Notes under the pieces: model-generated
Seen by the model: the letters and a program-made list of their open reading frames with translations, nothing else
What the model was told of the DNA's origin: nothing
Database searches by the model: none
Assembly: GCF_937981445.1 (NCBI RefSeq)
Contig: NZ_CALJON010000040.1
Span: 1-64,000, forward strand
Direction: 5' to 3'
DNA from: an uncultured Veillonella sp.
Lineage (GTDB): Bacteria > Bacillota > Negativicutes > Veillonellales > Veillonellaceae
DNA: 64,000 nucleotides
Made by a program: the position numbers and the translations under genes
Shown: positions 5,233 to 12,789 of the stretch, one piece after another
Layout: each line of letters starts with the position of its first letter
Numbering within the stretch: position 1 is the first letter of the stretch

Positions 5233-5712
5233 ATGTATATCGGAGAATTTATTAAGAACTATAGAGAGTTACATAGCTTATCAATGCAAGACTTTAGTAA
5301 TCTTACTGGATTGAGCAAAGCTTATATAGGAATGTTAGAAAAAATATATAACCCTAAAACTAATCAGCCAATCAGCCCCTCTATAGATAAATTAAATCAA
5401 ATAGCCGTTGGTATAGGACTTTCTTTAGATGATTTATTGAAACAATTAGATGAAAATCAACCTGTAACTATAGGTTCTAATACAAAATCAACTTTTACTA
5501 AAAAAGACGAGCGTGACATTCAAAAGCGTCTACAAAATATACTAGATGATCTTGATGATAATGCCACCTTAAATTTTTATAATGGTGATGAAGAAATGGA
5601 CGCGGAAACTAAAGAGTTATTACGTATCTCACTCGAATCCTCTATTCGACTAGCAAAAAGTAGAGCCAAACAAAAATTTACACCTAATAAGTACAAGGAC
5701 AAGAAGGACTGA
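5233..5712 (+). CDS. CI-like XRE-family repressor
   Basis: 159 aa from the ATG at 5233 behind AGGAGGTG. Residues 3-62 form an XRE helix-turn-helix (FIKNYRELHSLSMQDFSNLT then GLSKAYIGMLE), with DDLLKQLD closing the domain. The remaining 95 residues are charged and helical and show no LexA/S24 peptidase motif, so this is the short repressor type whose inactivation depends on a separate ImmA-like protease. Exactly that gene follows without a gap, supporting the reading. It probably binds the two 16-bp operators around cro. Confidence 0.85.
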   Translation: MYIGEFIKNYRELHSLSMQDFSNLTGLSKAYIGMLEKIYNPKTNQPISPSIDKLNQIAVGIGLSLDDLLKQLDENQPVTIGSNTKSTFTKKDERDIQKRLQNILDDLDDNATLNFYNGDEEMDAETKELLRISLESSIRLAKSRAKQKFTPNKYKDKKD

Positions 5713-6141
5713 TTGCCATTGGATATTAAAGGGACTGTTAATAAATTAATAAAAAACAACAATACCAATAATCCCTTTTCAATCTGCCAGGCATTAGATA
5801 TTGTTGTTAAGTACGAAAAATTAGGAAATATATTAGGTTATTGTGATACTCACTTTCGTATGCGAACAATTCACATCAATGAAAACGCACCTGAGGAACT
5901 CCACCCTTTTATCTGCGCTCACGAATTGGGACATACAATATTACACCCTAAAATTAATACACCATTTTTACGGAATAATACATTATTTTCAGTAGATAAA
6001 ATCGAACGTCAAGCCAATACCTTTGCCGTTGAATTATTGCTTCCAGACAGTATATTACAAGAACATGAGGATATTAACTTCTATGCCTTAGCTAAATGCC
6101 ACGGTATTCCAAATGGACTTGAAAGCTTAAAATTTAAATGA
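5713..6141 (+). CDS. ImmA/IrrE family metallopeptidase
   Basis: 142 aa. The zinc motif HELGH is at residues 70-74, within FICAHELGHTILHP, and a downstream ERQANTFAVELLLPD segment provides the third ligand region, the standard arrangement of ImmA proteins. In the ICEBs1-type pathway such a protease cleaves the immunity repressor encoded next to it. The start is a TTG immediately after the repressor's TGA, with AAGGA 7 nt upstream; another TTG two codons on is possible. Co-transcribed with the CI-like gene. Confidence 0.88.
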   Translation: MPLDIKGTVNKLIKNNNTNNPFSICQALDIVVKYEKLGNILGYCDTHFRMRTIHINENAPEELHPFICAHELGHTILHPKINTPFLRNNTLFSVDKIERQANTFAVELLLPDSILQEHEDINFYALAKCHGIPNGLESLKFK

Positions 6142-6218
6142 GGTTCAATTTACTATTATTTGTAAAGTTATAGAATTAAGACAACCTTTTTAATATAATG
6201 ATTAAATCGAGGTGTTAT

Positions 6219-7136
6219 ATGGACTTTAAAAAACCTGAAAACAAACTTGCATTAGATTCTGAAATCAAAAAACTCTGTCATGCTTATTCAAATATGCTAT
6301 TAAACCTTAATAATACTGATCAACATAAAGCAGCATTATTATTTTATTGGTTAAGAGAGTATAAACAATTACTAAACAGAGAAAAAGGATTTAATCCAAA
6401 CTACTTAAAAAAATATAATCGAGGAGACATCATTAATGTTAACTTAGGCTTTAACCCAGGTTCAGAACAAGGTGGTCTTCATTATGCAATAGTATTAAGT
6501 AATACTCCCAAATCATCAGAAACTATTACCATAATTCCATTGAAAAGTAAAAAATCAGAAGATTATATTCCTCGATATGGAGAAATTGATTTAGGTAGTG
6601 AGTTTATTGATATTTTTTCAGAAAAATCTAAGTCAATTCTTTTAAATTTTGATAATGAATTAGAGCTTTATAATGATTTAGTGAATCAAAAAAATAATTT
6701 AGCAAATGACTCTACAACAAAATTAGAACTAGCAAAAAGCTTTTATGAAACATTCAAAAATACTTTACGAAATTCTTCAAGTGAAGAAGAATTTGAAGCG
6801 ATTCGCAAGACAGAAGAACCTAAATTAAAGGAAAAACTAAACGAAGTCCAACAATCTATAAAGAATTTAGAGCACACTAACGAAGAAATAAAAGAAAAAA
6901 GACAATTTATTGAGGAGACCTCTAATCTAGCAAAAGCACATATGGCTCATTTAAATACACTAAATAGTGGTTCAATTGCACTTGTTAATCAAATAACTAC
7001 TATAAGTAAAATGCGTATCATTAATCCTATTCGCTCTAAAGATACCTTATCTAAAATAAAACTATCTCCACAAACACTAGATTTAATAGATAAAGAAATC
7101 TTAAAACTCTTTACCTATCAAAAATCTAAGAATTGA
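6219..7136 (+). CDS. PemK/MazF-fold protein with a coiled-coil insertion
   Basis: 305 aa from the ATG at 6219, behind GAGGTG and its own TATAAT (6194-6199). Residues 66-115 carry the first half of a PemK/MazF fold: YNRGDIINVNLGFNPGSEQG, then LHYAIVLSN and ITIIPLKSK. The fold resumes at 250-270 with GSIALVNQITTISKMRI, which corresponds to the last strands of MazF-type ribonucleases. Between them (about 145-240) is a long charged coiled coil. The N-terminal 60 residues are helical. PemK/MazF proteins are mRNA endoribonucleases of toxin-antitoxin pairs; here no protein antitoxin gene precedes it. A consensus promoter overlapping its stop codon launches a small RNA. Toxic activity is inference only. 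Confidence 0.75.
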   Translation: MDFKKPENKLALDSEIKKLCHAYSNMLLNLNNTDQHKAALLFYWLREYKQLLNREKGFNPNYLKKYNRGDIINVNLGFNPGSEQGGLHYAIVLSNTPKSSETITIIPLKSKKSEDYIPRYGEIDLGSEFIDIFSEKSKSILLNFDNELELYNDLVNQKNNLANDSTTKLELAKSFYETFKNTLRNSSSEEEFEAIRKTEEPKLKEKLNEVQQSIKNLEHTNEEIKEKRQFIEETSNLAKAHMAHLNTLNSGSIALVNQITTISKMRIINPIRSKDTLSKIKLSPQTLDLIDKEILKLFTYQKSKN

Positions 7137-7166
7137 CAATAAATATATATATGATATAATAACTAT

Positions 7167-7264
7167 ACAACTTAGCGGCTTGCCCGCCATACAATTAAGA
7201 CTTTGTGACTTGCTCACAATACTTTAAAAGAGGTATTAGTTATTATAACTAATACCTCTTTTTC
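7167..7264 (+). ncRNA. candidate small RNA A
   Basis: A consensus promoter, TTGACA (7133-7138) and TATAAT (7155-7160) with 16 bp between, overlaps the stop of the PemK-like gene. The predicted RNA of about 95 nt has a GCGG/CCGC hairpin (7175-7187), a perfect TTGTGA/TCACAA hairpin (7203-7219), both with the loop CTTGC, and a perfect 14-bp terminator stem (7229-7242 with 7246-7259) with a T tail. There is no ORF with a ribosome site inside. Confidence 0.7.
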
Positions 7265-7304
7265 CATTCTTGATATTATATTATTAATCTTATATACTGT
7301 AGGC

Positions 7305-7390
7305 ATAAGGTAACAATAAGTTACTAAACAATATGAGAGTACTACTTGATAGTACAAATAAATGCCTACTCATTTGAGTAGGCATTTTTA
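7305..7390 (+). ncRNA. candidate small RNA B
   Basis: Promoter TTGATA (7270-7275), 17 bp, TATACT (7293-7298). The RNA would fold as GTAAC/GTTAC (7310-7324), GTACTA/TAGTAC with loop CTTGA (7339-7355), and an 11-bp terminator stem (7361-7371 with 7376-7386) ending in T residues. It follows small RNA A directly and has the same three-hairpin plan, suggesting a diverged tandem pair. Confidence 0.65.
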
Positions 7391-7420
7391 GTTGTAAATT
7401 TTATAAACTAAAGGATTCAT

Positions 7421-7744
7421 ATGAAAGACAAAATAAATATAACATTTCAAAAAGGTCCCCTTGCCGAACCGAAGCTTAAAGAAATATCAAAACTTTTACA
7501 AATATCCTTTGATTCAGATGATATTAAGGTAAAAGCAATCTATAATAATAGATTAGTTGGCAATGCAAAATATATAGATAATGAACTAGTTTGTAATAAT
7601 TGTGAGTCATCATCTAATCAGTTTCAATTTATAATGCATGCAGTAACTGAAAATAAAGAAAGAGAAGTATACAAATGTCAACACTGTGGTCAAGATATAT
7701 TTACCCTTTATGACTATCAGGATCATCCAAAGAAAACCTTTTAA
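7421..7744 (+). CDS. zinc-ribbon protein, unknown
   Basis: 107 aa. Two CxxC pairs (CNNC around residue 58-61 and CQHC around 87-90) would bind one zinc; the N-terminal 50 residues are a small alpha/beta region without known motif. AAAGGATTC lies before the ATG. It stands between the small RNAs and the integrase on the lysogenic strand. It could be a phage regulator or recombination accessory; the sequence does not say. Confidence 0.6.
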   Translation: MKDKINITFQKGPLAEPKLKEISKLLQISFDSDDIKVKAIYNNRLVGNAKYIDNELVCNNCESSSNQFQFIMHAVTENKEREVYKCQHCGQDIFTLYDYQDHPKKTF

Positions 7745-7747
7745 AAT

Positions 7748-7829
7748 AAAAAATATCCCCCATTATTGCTACCAACAATAATGAGGGACAATTGAATACG
7801 ATTCCTAGAGCGAAACCGCATCAATCCGC
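7748..7829 (-). ncRNA. candidate leftward small RNA C
   Basis: On the minus strand ATGACA (7865-7860) and TATAAT (7841-7836) are 18 bp apart, and the transcript would end at a 12-bp hairpin (7757-7768 with 7776-7787) followed on that strand by a T-rich tail. No leftward ORF lies between. It converges on the zinc-ribbon gene; it may merely be a terminator plus fortuitous promoter. Confidence 0.4.
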
Positions 7830-7853
7830 AAATTGATTATAACACGCTCTAGG
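7804..7853. repeat. nested inverted repeat upstream of the integrase gene
   Basis: CCTAGAGCG (7804-7812) pairs perfectly with CGCTCTAGG (7845-7853), and inside it ATCAAT (7820-7825) with ATTGAT (7832-7837). It lies 45 bp before the int start and covers the -10 of the leftward promoter, so it could be an operator for int control or part of small RNA C. Confidence 0.55.
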
Positions 7854-7897
7854 TTAGTTTGTCATACCTTATTAACTAACAAGGAGCGTGATTTTTT

Positions 7898-9061
7898 ATG
7901 TGGTGTGAACCGTACACAGCTAAAGATGGCACTATAAGTTATAAATACAGCGAACGCTATACTTGTCCTTATAGTGGTAAATTAAAAAAGGTTTCTGTTA
8001 CTTATTCCAAAAATTCTAGGCAAGCCGAAAAAGCAGCCTATACTGAATTACAAGAAAAAATACAAAAAATTCTCAACGCCGATATTTATGCAGAACGAAC
8101 ACTAGATTCTTTATTGACAGAATTTATTAACTCACGTAAGCCGTTTGTTAAGCCTACAACTAACCATGGCCACTTACAGAAACAACGTGCTATTAATAAT
8201 TTATTACCAAAAGATATTCTAATCTCAAAATTAACAACCGCACTGCTGCAAACAAACTTATGTAAATTCTTAGAAGATAATTCATACAGTTACACACGAT
8301 CATTATTTTGTCTGATACATCAATCATTCAAGTATGCCAAAAGATTAGGCTACATAAAAGAAATATCATTTATTGAAAATGTAGAGTTGCCAAAACCGCA
8401 AAAAACTGTAGAAGAAGTAAAAAAAGAACGGGCTAAATTCTTAACTAAAGATGAGCTTGCTGACATTCTTGAACGAATAAGAAATATAAATGTCTATGTT
8501 TCATTAATCTGTGAATTTCAATCTTTAACTGGATTACGTATAGGCGAGCTATTGGCTCTTAGACGTCAAGACTTTGACAGAAAAAATAAAACTATAGATG
8601 TTAATGGTACATTAACATCTCGTTACACTATAAAAGATGGCGAAATTAGGCTATCACCTAAAAACTCTTATTCAATTCGCACAGTTAGTTTAAGTTTACG
8701 AGCTATTCAAATTTTACACCGCTTCATTATGGCCAACAACACACGTAAAGTACTTAATGAAAAATATAATCCTGAAAACTACATTTTCACTACTGACGGT
8801 GGCAAACCATACGATGTCCATTTCATTAATAAAATCATTAAACGTACTGGCTTTTATAAGCCCGTCAGCACACACACATTTCGTCATACACACATTTCCC
8901 TTTTAGCAGAAGCCAACGTTCCTCTAAAAGCGATAATGGAGCGTGTAGGACACAATGAACCAAGAACTACATTATCGGTCTATACTCACGTTACAGAAGC
9001 AATGAAGCAACAACTAGATAACGCTATAAACAATATAAGTCTTGTTATCGCCAATAAATAA
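7898..9061 (+). CDS. int: tyrosine-family phage integrase
   Basis: 387 aa, the usual length. An N-terminal arm-binding region (residues 1-60) and SAM-like core-binding domain (about 65-165) precede the catalytic domain. Catalytic residues are visible: R214 in TGLRIGELLALR, H326 and R329 in HTFRHTH, H352 in VGHNEP and the nucleophile Y362 in SVYTHV. AAGGAG is 11 nt before the ATG. The gene is followed by a terminator, arm-type repeats and a tRNA-Ser 3' end, the classical layout of int next to attR, so it integrates the element into that tRNA gene. Confidence 0.95.
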   Translation: MWCEPYTAKDGTISYKYSERYTCPYSGKLKKVSVTYSKNSRQAEKAAYTELQEKIQKILNADIYAERTLDSLLTEFINSRKPFVKPTTNHGHLQKQRAINNLLPKDILISKLTTALLQTNLCKFLEDNSYSYTRSLFCLIHQSFKYAKRLGYIKEISFIENVELPKPQKTVEEVKKERAKFLTKDELADILERIRNINVYVSLICEFQSLTGLRIGELLALRRQDFDRKNKTIDVNGTLTSRYTIKDGEIRLSPKNSYSIRTVSLSLRAIQILHRFIMANNTRKVLNEKYNPENYIFTTDGGKPYDVHFINKIIKRTGFYKPVSTHTFRHTHISLLAEANVPLKAIMERVGHNEPRTTLSVYTHVTEAMKQQLDNAINNISLVIANK

Positions 9062-9065
9062 AAAA

Positions 9066-9094
9066 AGAGCCCCTACACACTGTAGGAGCTCTTT
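9066..9094 (+). terminator. integrase terminator
   Basis: GAGC-CCTA / TAGG-GCTC stem with a short loop, followed by four T, directly after the stop. Confidence 0.7.
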
Positions 9095-9099
9095 TCTCA

Positions 9100-9214
9100 T
9101 AGGGGCAGTTGTAGGGGCAAGATAGGGGCAAATGGTTGCAACATCAGTCAACCACTTACAACTTCTATTTTCTCAAATACCCTTATATTATCTAGCTTTG
9201 CAACGTGTTGCAAC
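9100..9214. repeat. integrase arm-type site cluster near attR
   Basis: TAGGGGCA occurs at 9100-9107, 9112-9119 and 9123-9130, spaced 11-12 bp, about one helical turn. TTGCAAC occurs at 9136-9142, 9198-9204 and 9208-9214, the last two forming an inverted pair TTGCAAC-GT-GTTGCAA. Such repeats between int and the tRNA are what arm- and core-binding sites look like. Confidence 0.6.
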
Positions 9215-9248
9215 TTAATGCAACTATCTGCAAAAGCCTAAGTTTTGA

Positions 9249-9337
9249 TGGCGGAGAGGGTGGGATTCGAACCCACGGCCCCTTGCGGAGTCACTGGTTT
9301 TCAAGACCAGCTCCTTAAACCACTCGGACACCTCTCC
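9249..9337 (-). tRNA. tRNA-Ser(UGA), element integration site
   Basis: 89 nt. GGAGAGG pairs with CCTCTCC as acceptor, discriminator G, encoded CCA; the anticodon loop CTTGAAA gives UGA; a long variable arm and GGTTCGAATCC T-loop are present. The 3' half faces the integrase and remains intact, so the attachment core most likely lies within the T-arm/acceptor end. The other att copy is outside the window. Confidence 0.95.
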
Positions 9338-9568
9338 ATATTAAATTGTACTATAATATAATACTCTTTTTTCTCCAACAAATCAAGATATATTTATAAA
9401 TTTCCCACGTATTGCTCCCTATCTGCGTCTATGTTCATGATAATTATGTCTCTAGTTAACCAAAACAATTAAACTTTTCATGAATAACTTCATTCCTAAG
9501 AATATTTTATGATATTATTTAAGTATAAAATTATCAACGCTCACTCTGTTCAGAAGGAGGCTCTTTTC

Positions 9569-10762
9569 ATGAAACGTTTTACTCTACTGTGCATTATAGG
9601 TGCTTTTTTATTTTCTTTACAGCCTGTAACCTATGAAGCTGCTTCACCAACACAAGTCATTGTCAAATTCTTCACTTCATTAATAAGCAACGAGGTGAAA
9701 GAAAACGACAAAGCAACGAAATCAACACCAAAAGGGACACATTCCTCCGGCAATGCTAGCAAGCACACCGATTCTGCTGATGATACCACAGAATGGGTGT
9801 CAATTAATCCTAAAGATTCTTACCTAAAAAACGTCTATATTAATATGGACGATATTAGAGAACATAGTGATCCTAATGCTATGCCTGTACGAGTGAAATC
9901 GATTCACAAAGATACTGGCACCTATACTATTAAATATCTATTAGCCTTCAAAGATGCTCAATATGTGCGCGTTGAAAAAACGGAAACCTATAATTTAAAG
10001 TCTGGCCAATTCTTAGGTACTACCCCAGCTTATACAGGGCGTTATGATTCCATAAATGGTCCTATAATTACGAAGATTTTTGAACTTCAAGAAGATGTAG
10101 CCTTAGACGAAGAAGATGCACTGCACGAAGAACAAGAAGCTAAAGAAAACGCCATGCTCTATATGTCCATTATAGCCGCTGTTATTCCACTCATTGTGGG
10201 TGGCCTTATCGGTGCCTTTGTGGGCCATCGCAAAGCCAAAAAGGCAGTCTTACCCCTCTTAGTTCTACTCTTGCTAGCTAATCCCATAGCTCAAGCCGAG
10301 GATTGGGTAAAAGTGCCAACCGATGACAGTTCTGTCAATATGTATCTTGATGCTGATGATATAAAAAAATCATTAGATAATAAAGCCATTGAAGCGGCCG
10401 TAAAAATCGAATATCTCAAAAACCCTCAATACTTTTACGTGCAAAATGTTCTTTTTCTACCAGATAATTTATATTTAGGCGTCAATAATACAACGATTAC
10501 GGATACAGCAAAAAATGAAACTAGAAAGCTTTTTATCGCTGGTGGCTTTGATGGCAATAAAAAATTTGTTTATTCCGATCTTGCCAAAGAAGCCTGGCGT
10601 ATTCGCCATGAACTAGAGCAGGCTAAAGCAGCCGAAGAAGCTGAGATAGCACGTCAAGAACAGCGTAAATCCCTCTTTATCCTCCTTGGCATTAGCATTG
10701 TCTCACTCCTCATAGGTGGTGGTATAGGCTTTGCTATAACCAATCGTCGAAAAAGTTCATAA
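9569..10762 (+). CDS. exported protein with two repeated domains and an internal signal-like segment
   Basis: 397 aa from the ATG at 9569 behind AAGGAGG. It begins with a signal peptide (residues 1-26, ending YEAAS). Domain 1 (about 75-175) has WVSINPKD, NVYINMDDI and YLLAFKDAQYVRVE; domain 2 (about 245-335) repeats this as WVKVPTDD, NMYLDADDI and YLKNPQYFYVQ. Each domain is followed by a glycine-rich membrane helix and a basic stop (LIVGGLIGAFVGHRK and LLIGGGIGFAITNRRK). Between them, right after the first helix, lies a second signal-like stretch AVLPLLVLLLLANPIAQA. The protein thus looks like two secreted, C-terminally anchored proteins fused in frame. I do not recognise the domain. Confidence 0.7.
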   Translation: MKRFTLLCIIGAFLFSLQPVTYEAASPTQVIVKFFTSLISNEVKENDKATKSTPKGTHSSGNASKHTDSADDTTEWVSINPKDSYLKNVYINMDDIREHSDPNAMPVRVKSIHKDTGTYTIKYLLAFKDAQYVRVEKTETYNLKSGQFLGTTPAYTGRYDSINGPIITKIFELQEDVALDEEDALHEEQEAKENAMLYMSIIAAVIPLIVGGLIGAFVGHRKAKKAVLPLLVLLLLANPIAQAEDWVKVPTDDSSVNMYLDADDIKKSLDNKAIEAAVKIEYLKNPQYFYVQNVLFLPDNLYLGVNNTTITDTAKNETRKLFIAGGFDGNKKFVYSDLAKEAWRIRHELEQAKAAEEAEIARQEQRKSLFILLGISIVSLLIGGGIGFAITNRRKSS

Positions 10763-10846
10763 CTAAAATGTTCTATTCAAGAAATGTAAGGTTTTAAAAG
10801 TTTTAAAGCCAACCAATTACTTCAATAGATTTTCAAATTCATATGT

Positions 10847-10909
10847 AAAAAATGCTATACACCATGAGCCCCCCAGACCTAAAGGGAGACGTGGCGTATA
10901 GCATTTTTT
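10847..10909. terminator. long hairpin, terminator on both strands
   Basis: AATGCTATAC pairs with GTATAGCATT over a 40-nt partly paired interior; A and T tracts on both sides allow it to serve the rightward gene before it and the leftward GNAT gene after it. Confidence 0.65.
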
Positions 10910-10912
10910 AAT

Positions 10913-11032
10913 TATACTGAACCTGCTACTAAATCATATACTGAACAAACTTCTAAGATATATACTAAGCAAGCTACTAAGTTATATACTAAGCAAGCTA
11001 CTAAGTTATATACTGAGCAAGCTACTGGGCCG
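10913..11032. repeat. five tandem 24-bp units
   Basis: Units at 10913, 10937, 10961, 10985 and 11009, each starting TATACT and containing GCTACT; units 3 and 4 are identical. The array ends 6 bp before the stop of the GNAT gene. Confidence 0.9.
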
Positions 11033-11037
11033 TCCTA

Positions 11038-11490
11038 TTATAAATTGATTTCATAGTTTAGCCATTCTGTATTTTCTTCAGCACAGATGCCTTTGTAAAA
11101 CTTCTTACCTGCTTCATTCCAGTCTGCCACAGTCCATTTAATTTGCGTGCAACCTTGTGCTTTGGCCTCTTCTTTTAATGCGGCCATGAGCTTAGTTCCT
11201 AATTCTTGGCCTCGATACGCTTCATCTACATAAAGCTCTTTCATATAAATAGCCGGCTTATTCTGTGCCGTGTACATTAAATAATAATACACGAGCATAC
11301 CTGCAATTTTACCGTCCACTTCAGCAACTAAACAATAAAATAAAGGTTCATCTGTATCTAAACCTTTTTCTAACACAATCTCAGGGGTAATATTAAAACT
11401 ATTTATATATTTTTCAAATACTGCTAAGCCCTTCATTAATTCAAATACGTCTGCCACATCTTCTTTTCTAGCTTTACGAATAATTGTCAT
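11038..11490 (-). CDS. GNAT-family N-acetyltransferase
   Basis: 150 aa, a single GNAT domain. The start MTIIRKARKEDVADVFELM is the first strand and helix, AEVDGKIAGMLVYYYL the central strands, YMKELYVDEAYRGQELGTKL the acetyl-CoA site (motif A, R/QxxGxG/A variant YRGQELG) and AVADWN-like VADWNEAGKKFYKG the last helix. The arrangement EKYINSFNITPE followed by IYMKELYV is like diamine (SSAT-type) acetyltransferases, but the substrate cannot be fixed. It is monocistronic, leftward, with the 24-bp tandem array directly downstream. Confidence 0.85.
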   Translation of the reverse strand: MTIIRKARKEDVADVFELMKGLAVFEKYINSFNITPEIVLEKGLDTDEPLFYCLVAEVDGKIAGMLVYYYLMYTAQNKPAIYMKELYVDEAYRGQELGTKLMAALKEEAKAQGCTQIKWTVADWNEAGKKFYKGICAEENTEWLNYEINL

Positions 11491-11640
11491 ATGTAACCTC
11501 GTTTCTTTAACATCCTATTACAACAATACTATAAGTAATGCCCCCTATAATTGTATCCCTCTATAACTAGCGCTATATAGCTATAGGGCTATAACACAAT
11601 CTGCCTATGTGCTACAACAAAGAGGGCTAACACAATATCT

Positions 11641-12345
11641 TTAAAGTTCAATAACTGGTGATTCTTTAGTCAAAATATATTGGCTTACCTTAGCATCTAG
11701 TACTGCCTTTGCTTTTTCTGCCACAAAATGAAGCGCTTCACGCAACGCCTCTTCACGCTTTGGATCGACCAATTCAATAACTAAAAAAGCATTTTTTGTT
11801 TTTGGTGTAATCATCGTACGAGCTCCATCGCGCCAATTAAAACAACGACACACTGCGCCCACATCATCTTTATAACAAAGTTCATTAGGCAGCGTCGGAT
11901 TGTTCTCTTCTTCACCGATTAAATAGAATTCATCCCCACCATCGGTAATCGTTAATTTTAAATCGCCTACAAACGTATCCATATCTTCTGCGCCACAAGG
12001 AAGAGCATAGCACAAACTAGCCGCATTATAAATATCCACTAAAGGATTAATACTGCCAACGGCTTTTTCCCCTTGAGAGCGTTTTAAAAGATTTTCAATA
12101 CTAGAACGAACGCCCTTTTTAGTTTTAAATTTTTTATACGCCTCACGATATACCTTAATAACTTCATTATCACTGAATACAGGTTCAGTCAAATAGGCCC
12201 CCGCCATTTCATTACTTTCTTTGAGCAAACTATCAAACTCTGGTAATTGCTCTTGTATATTATTAAAATCTTTTAACGTTATGACGCCGATTTTAGCATT
12301 AGGGAATAAATTCCAAAAAGATTGATCTACAATAAACTGACTCAT
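11641..12345 (-). CDS. B3/B4 tRNA-binding domain protein
   Basis: 234 aa from the ATG at 12345, behind GGGAGGT. The sequence has the layout of stand-alone proteins with the PheRS-beta B3/B4 domain: FDSLLKESNEMAGAYL, GVRSSIENLLKR, INPLVDIYNAASLCYALPCG and FNWRDGARTMITPKTKNAFLV. These are thought to bind or edit tRNA or amino acids, but no exact role is settled. It sits alone downstream of corA with a structured element at 12477-12570 in between. Confidence 0.8.
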   Translation of the reverse strand: MSQFIVDQSFWNLFPNAKIGVITLKDFNNIQEQLPEFDSLLKESNEMAGAYLTEPVFSDNEVIKVYREAYKKFKTKKGVRSSIENLLKRSQGEKAVGSINPLVDIYNAASLCYALPCGAEDMDTFVGDLKLTITDGGDEFYLIGEEENNPTLPNELCYKDDVGAVCRCFNWRDGARTMITPKTKNAFLVIELVDPKREEALREALHFVAEKAKAVLDAKVSQYILTKESPVIEL

Positions 12346-12381
12346 ATTAATACCTCCCAACTAATTAGTAAACAGTACGCT

Positions 12382-12440
12382 AGTAGCCAATTCACCAGTA
12401 ACTAATCCGCCAGTAGCCGATTCACTAGTAACTGATTCAC
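12382..12440. repeat. two 30-bp tandem units
   Basis: AGTAGCC-type units at 12382 and 12412 in the 5' leader of the B3/B4 gene. Confidence 0.7.
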
Positions 12441-12476
12441 GGAATACAAATAGAGACAATATAATGCTCTATTTAT

Positions 12477-12531
12477 CAAAAAAGCATACCTCCACATATC
12501 TTCTAAGACCTAACGATATGCGTGGCATGCT
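12477..12531 (-). terminator. hairpin terminator/attenuator before the B3/B4 gene
   Basis: Leftward: AGCATGCCACGCATATC pairs with GATATGTGGAGGTATGCT (a few mismatches), then six T. Upstream on the same strand (12532-12570) a GTGTGC-GAAA-GCATGC tetraloop hairpin overlaps the 5' stem, so two folds compete. An extended -10, TGCTATACT, lies near 12575-12583. Could be an attenuator or a short independent RNA. Confidence 0.5.
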
Positions 12532-12603
12532 TTCGCACACTACCCGGTGGCAGTATTCATATATAATTGATGATGTTAGTATAGCACAAAGCGCTTACCA
12601 ATG

Positions 12604-12674
12604 ATAGCGATTCTTTTACTCCACTACATGATAGCTATTATTTTACTCTACTACATAATAGCTATTATTTTATT
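12604..12674. repeat. 27-bp tandem units (2.6 copies)
   Basis: Units at 12604, 12631 and 12658, each beginning ATAGC and containing TTTTACT. They lie downstream of corA. Confidence 0.75.
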
Positions 12675-12789
12675 ACGCCATAAATAAAAACTAACTAAAC
12701 GGTAATTAAAGTACAGCTAAGCTATAAACAAATGTAACTCTGCGAAAAATAAATTCAACTACACCCTAAGTAACCTTAAGGCCCTATAA

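Noticed and set aside
1..9248. CRISPR array or transposon in the element
   Set aside because: The repeats are few, irregularly spaced (0.4-1 kb apart) and contain promoters and start codons; no transposase and no spacer-repeat regularity was seen.
12477..12570. SRP, 6S or ZTP-type RNA
   Set aside because: Lacks the conserved loops of each (GGAAG of SRP, central bulge of 6S, CCGCCUGGGC of ZTP).
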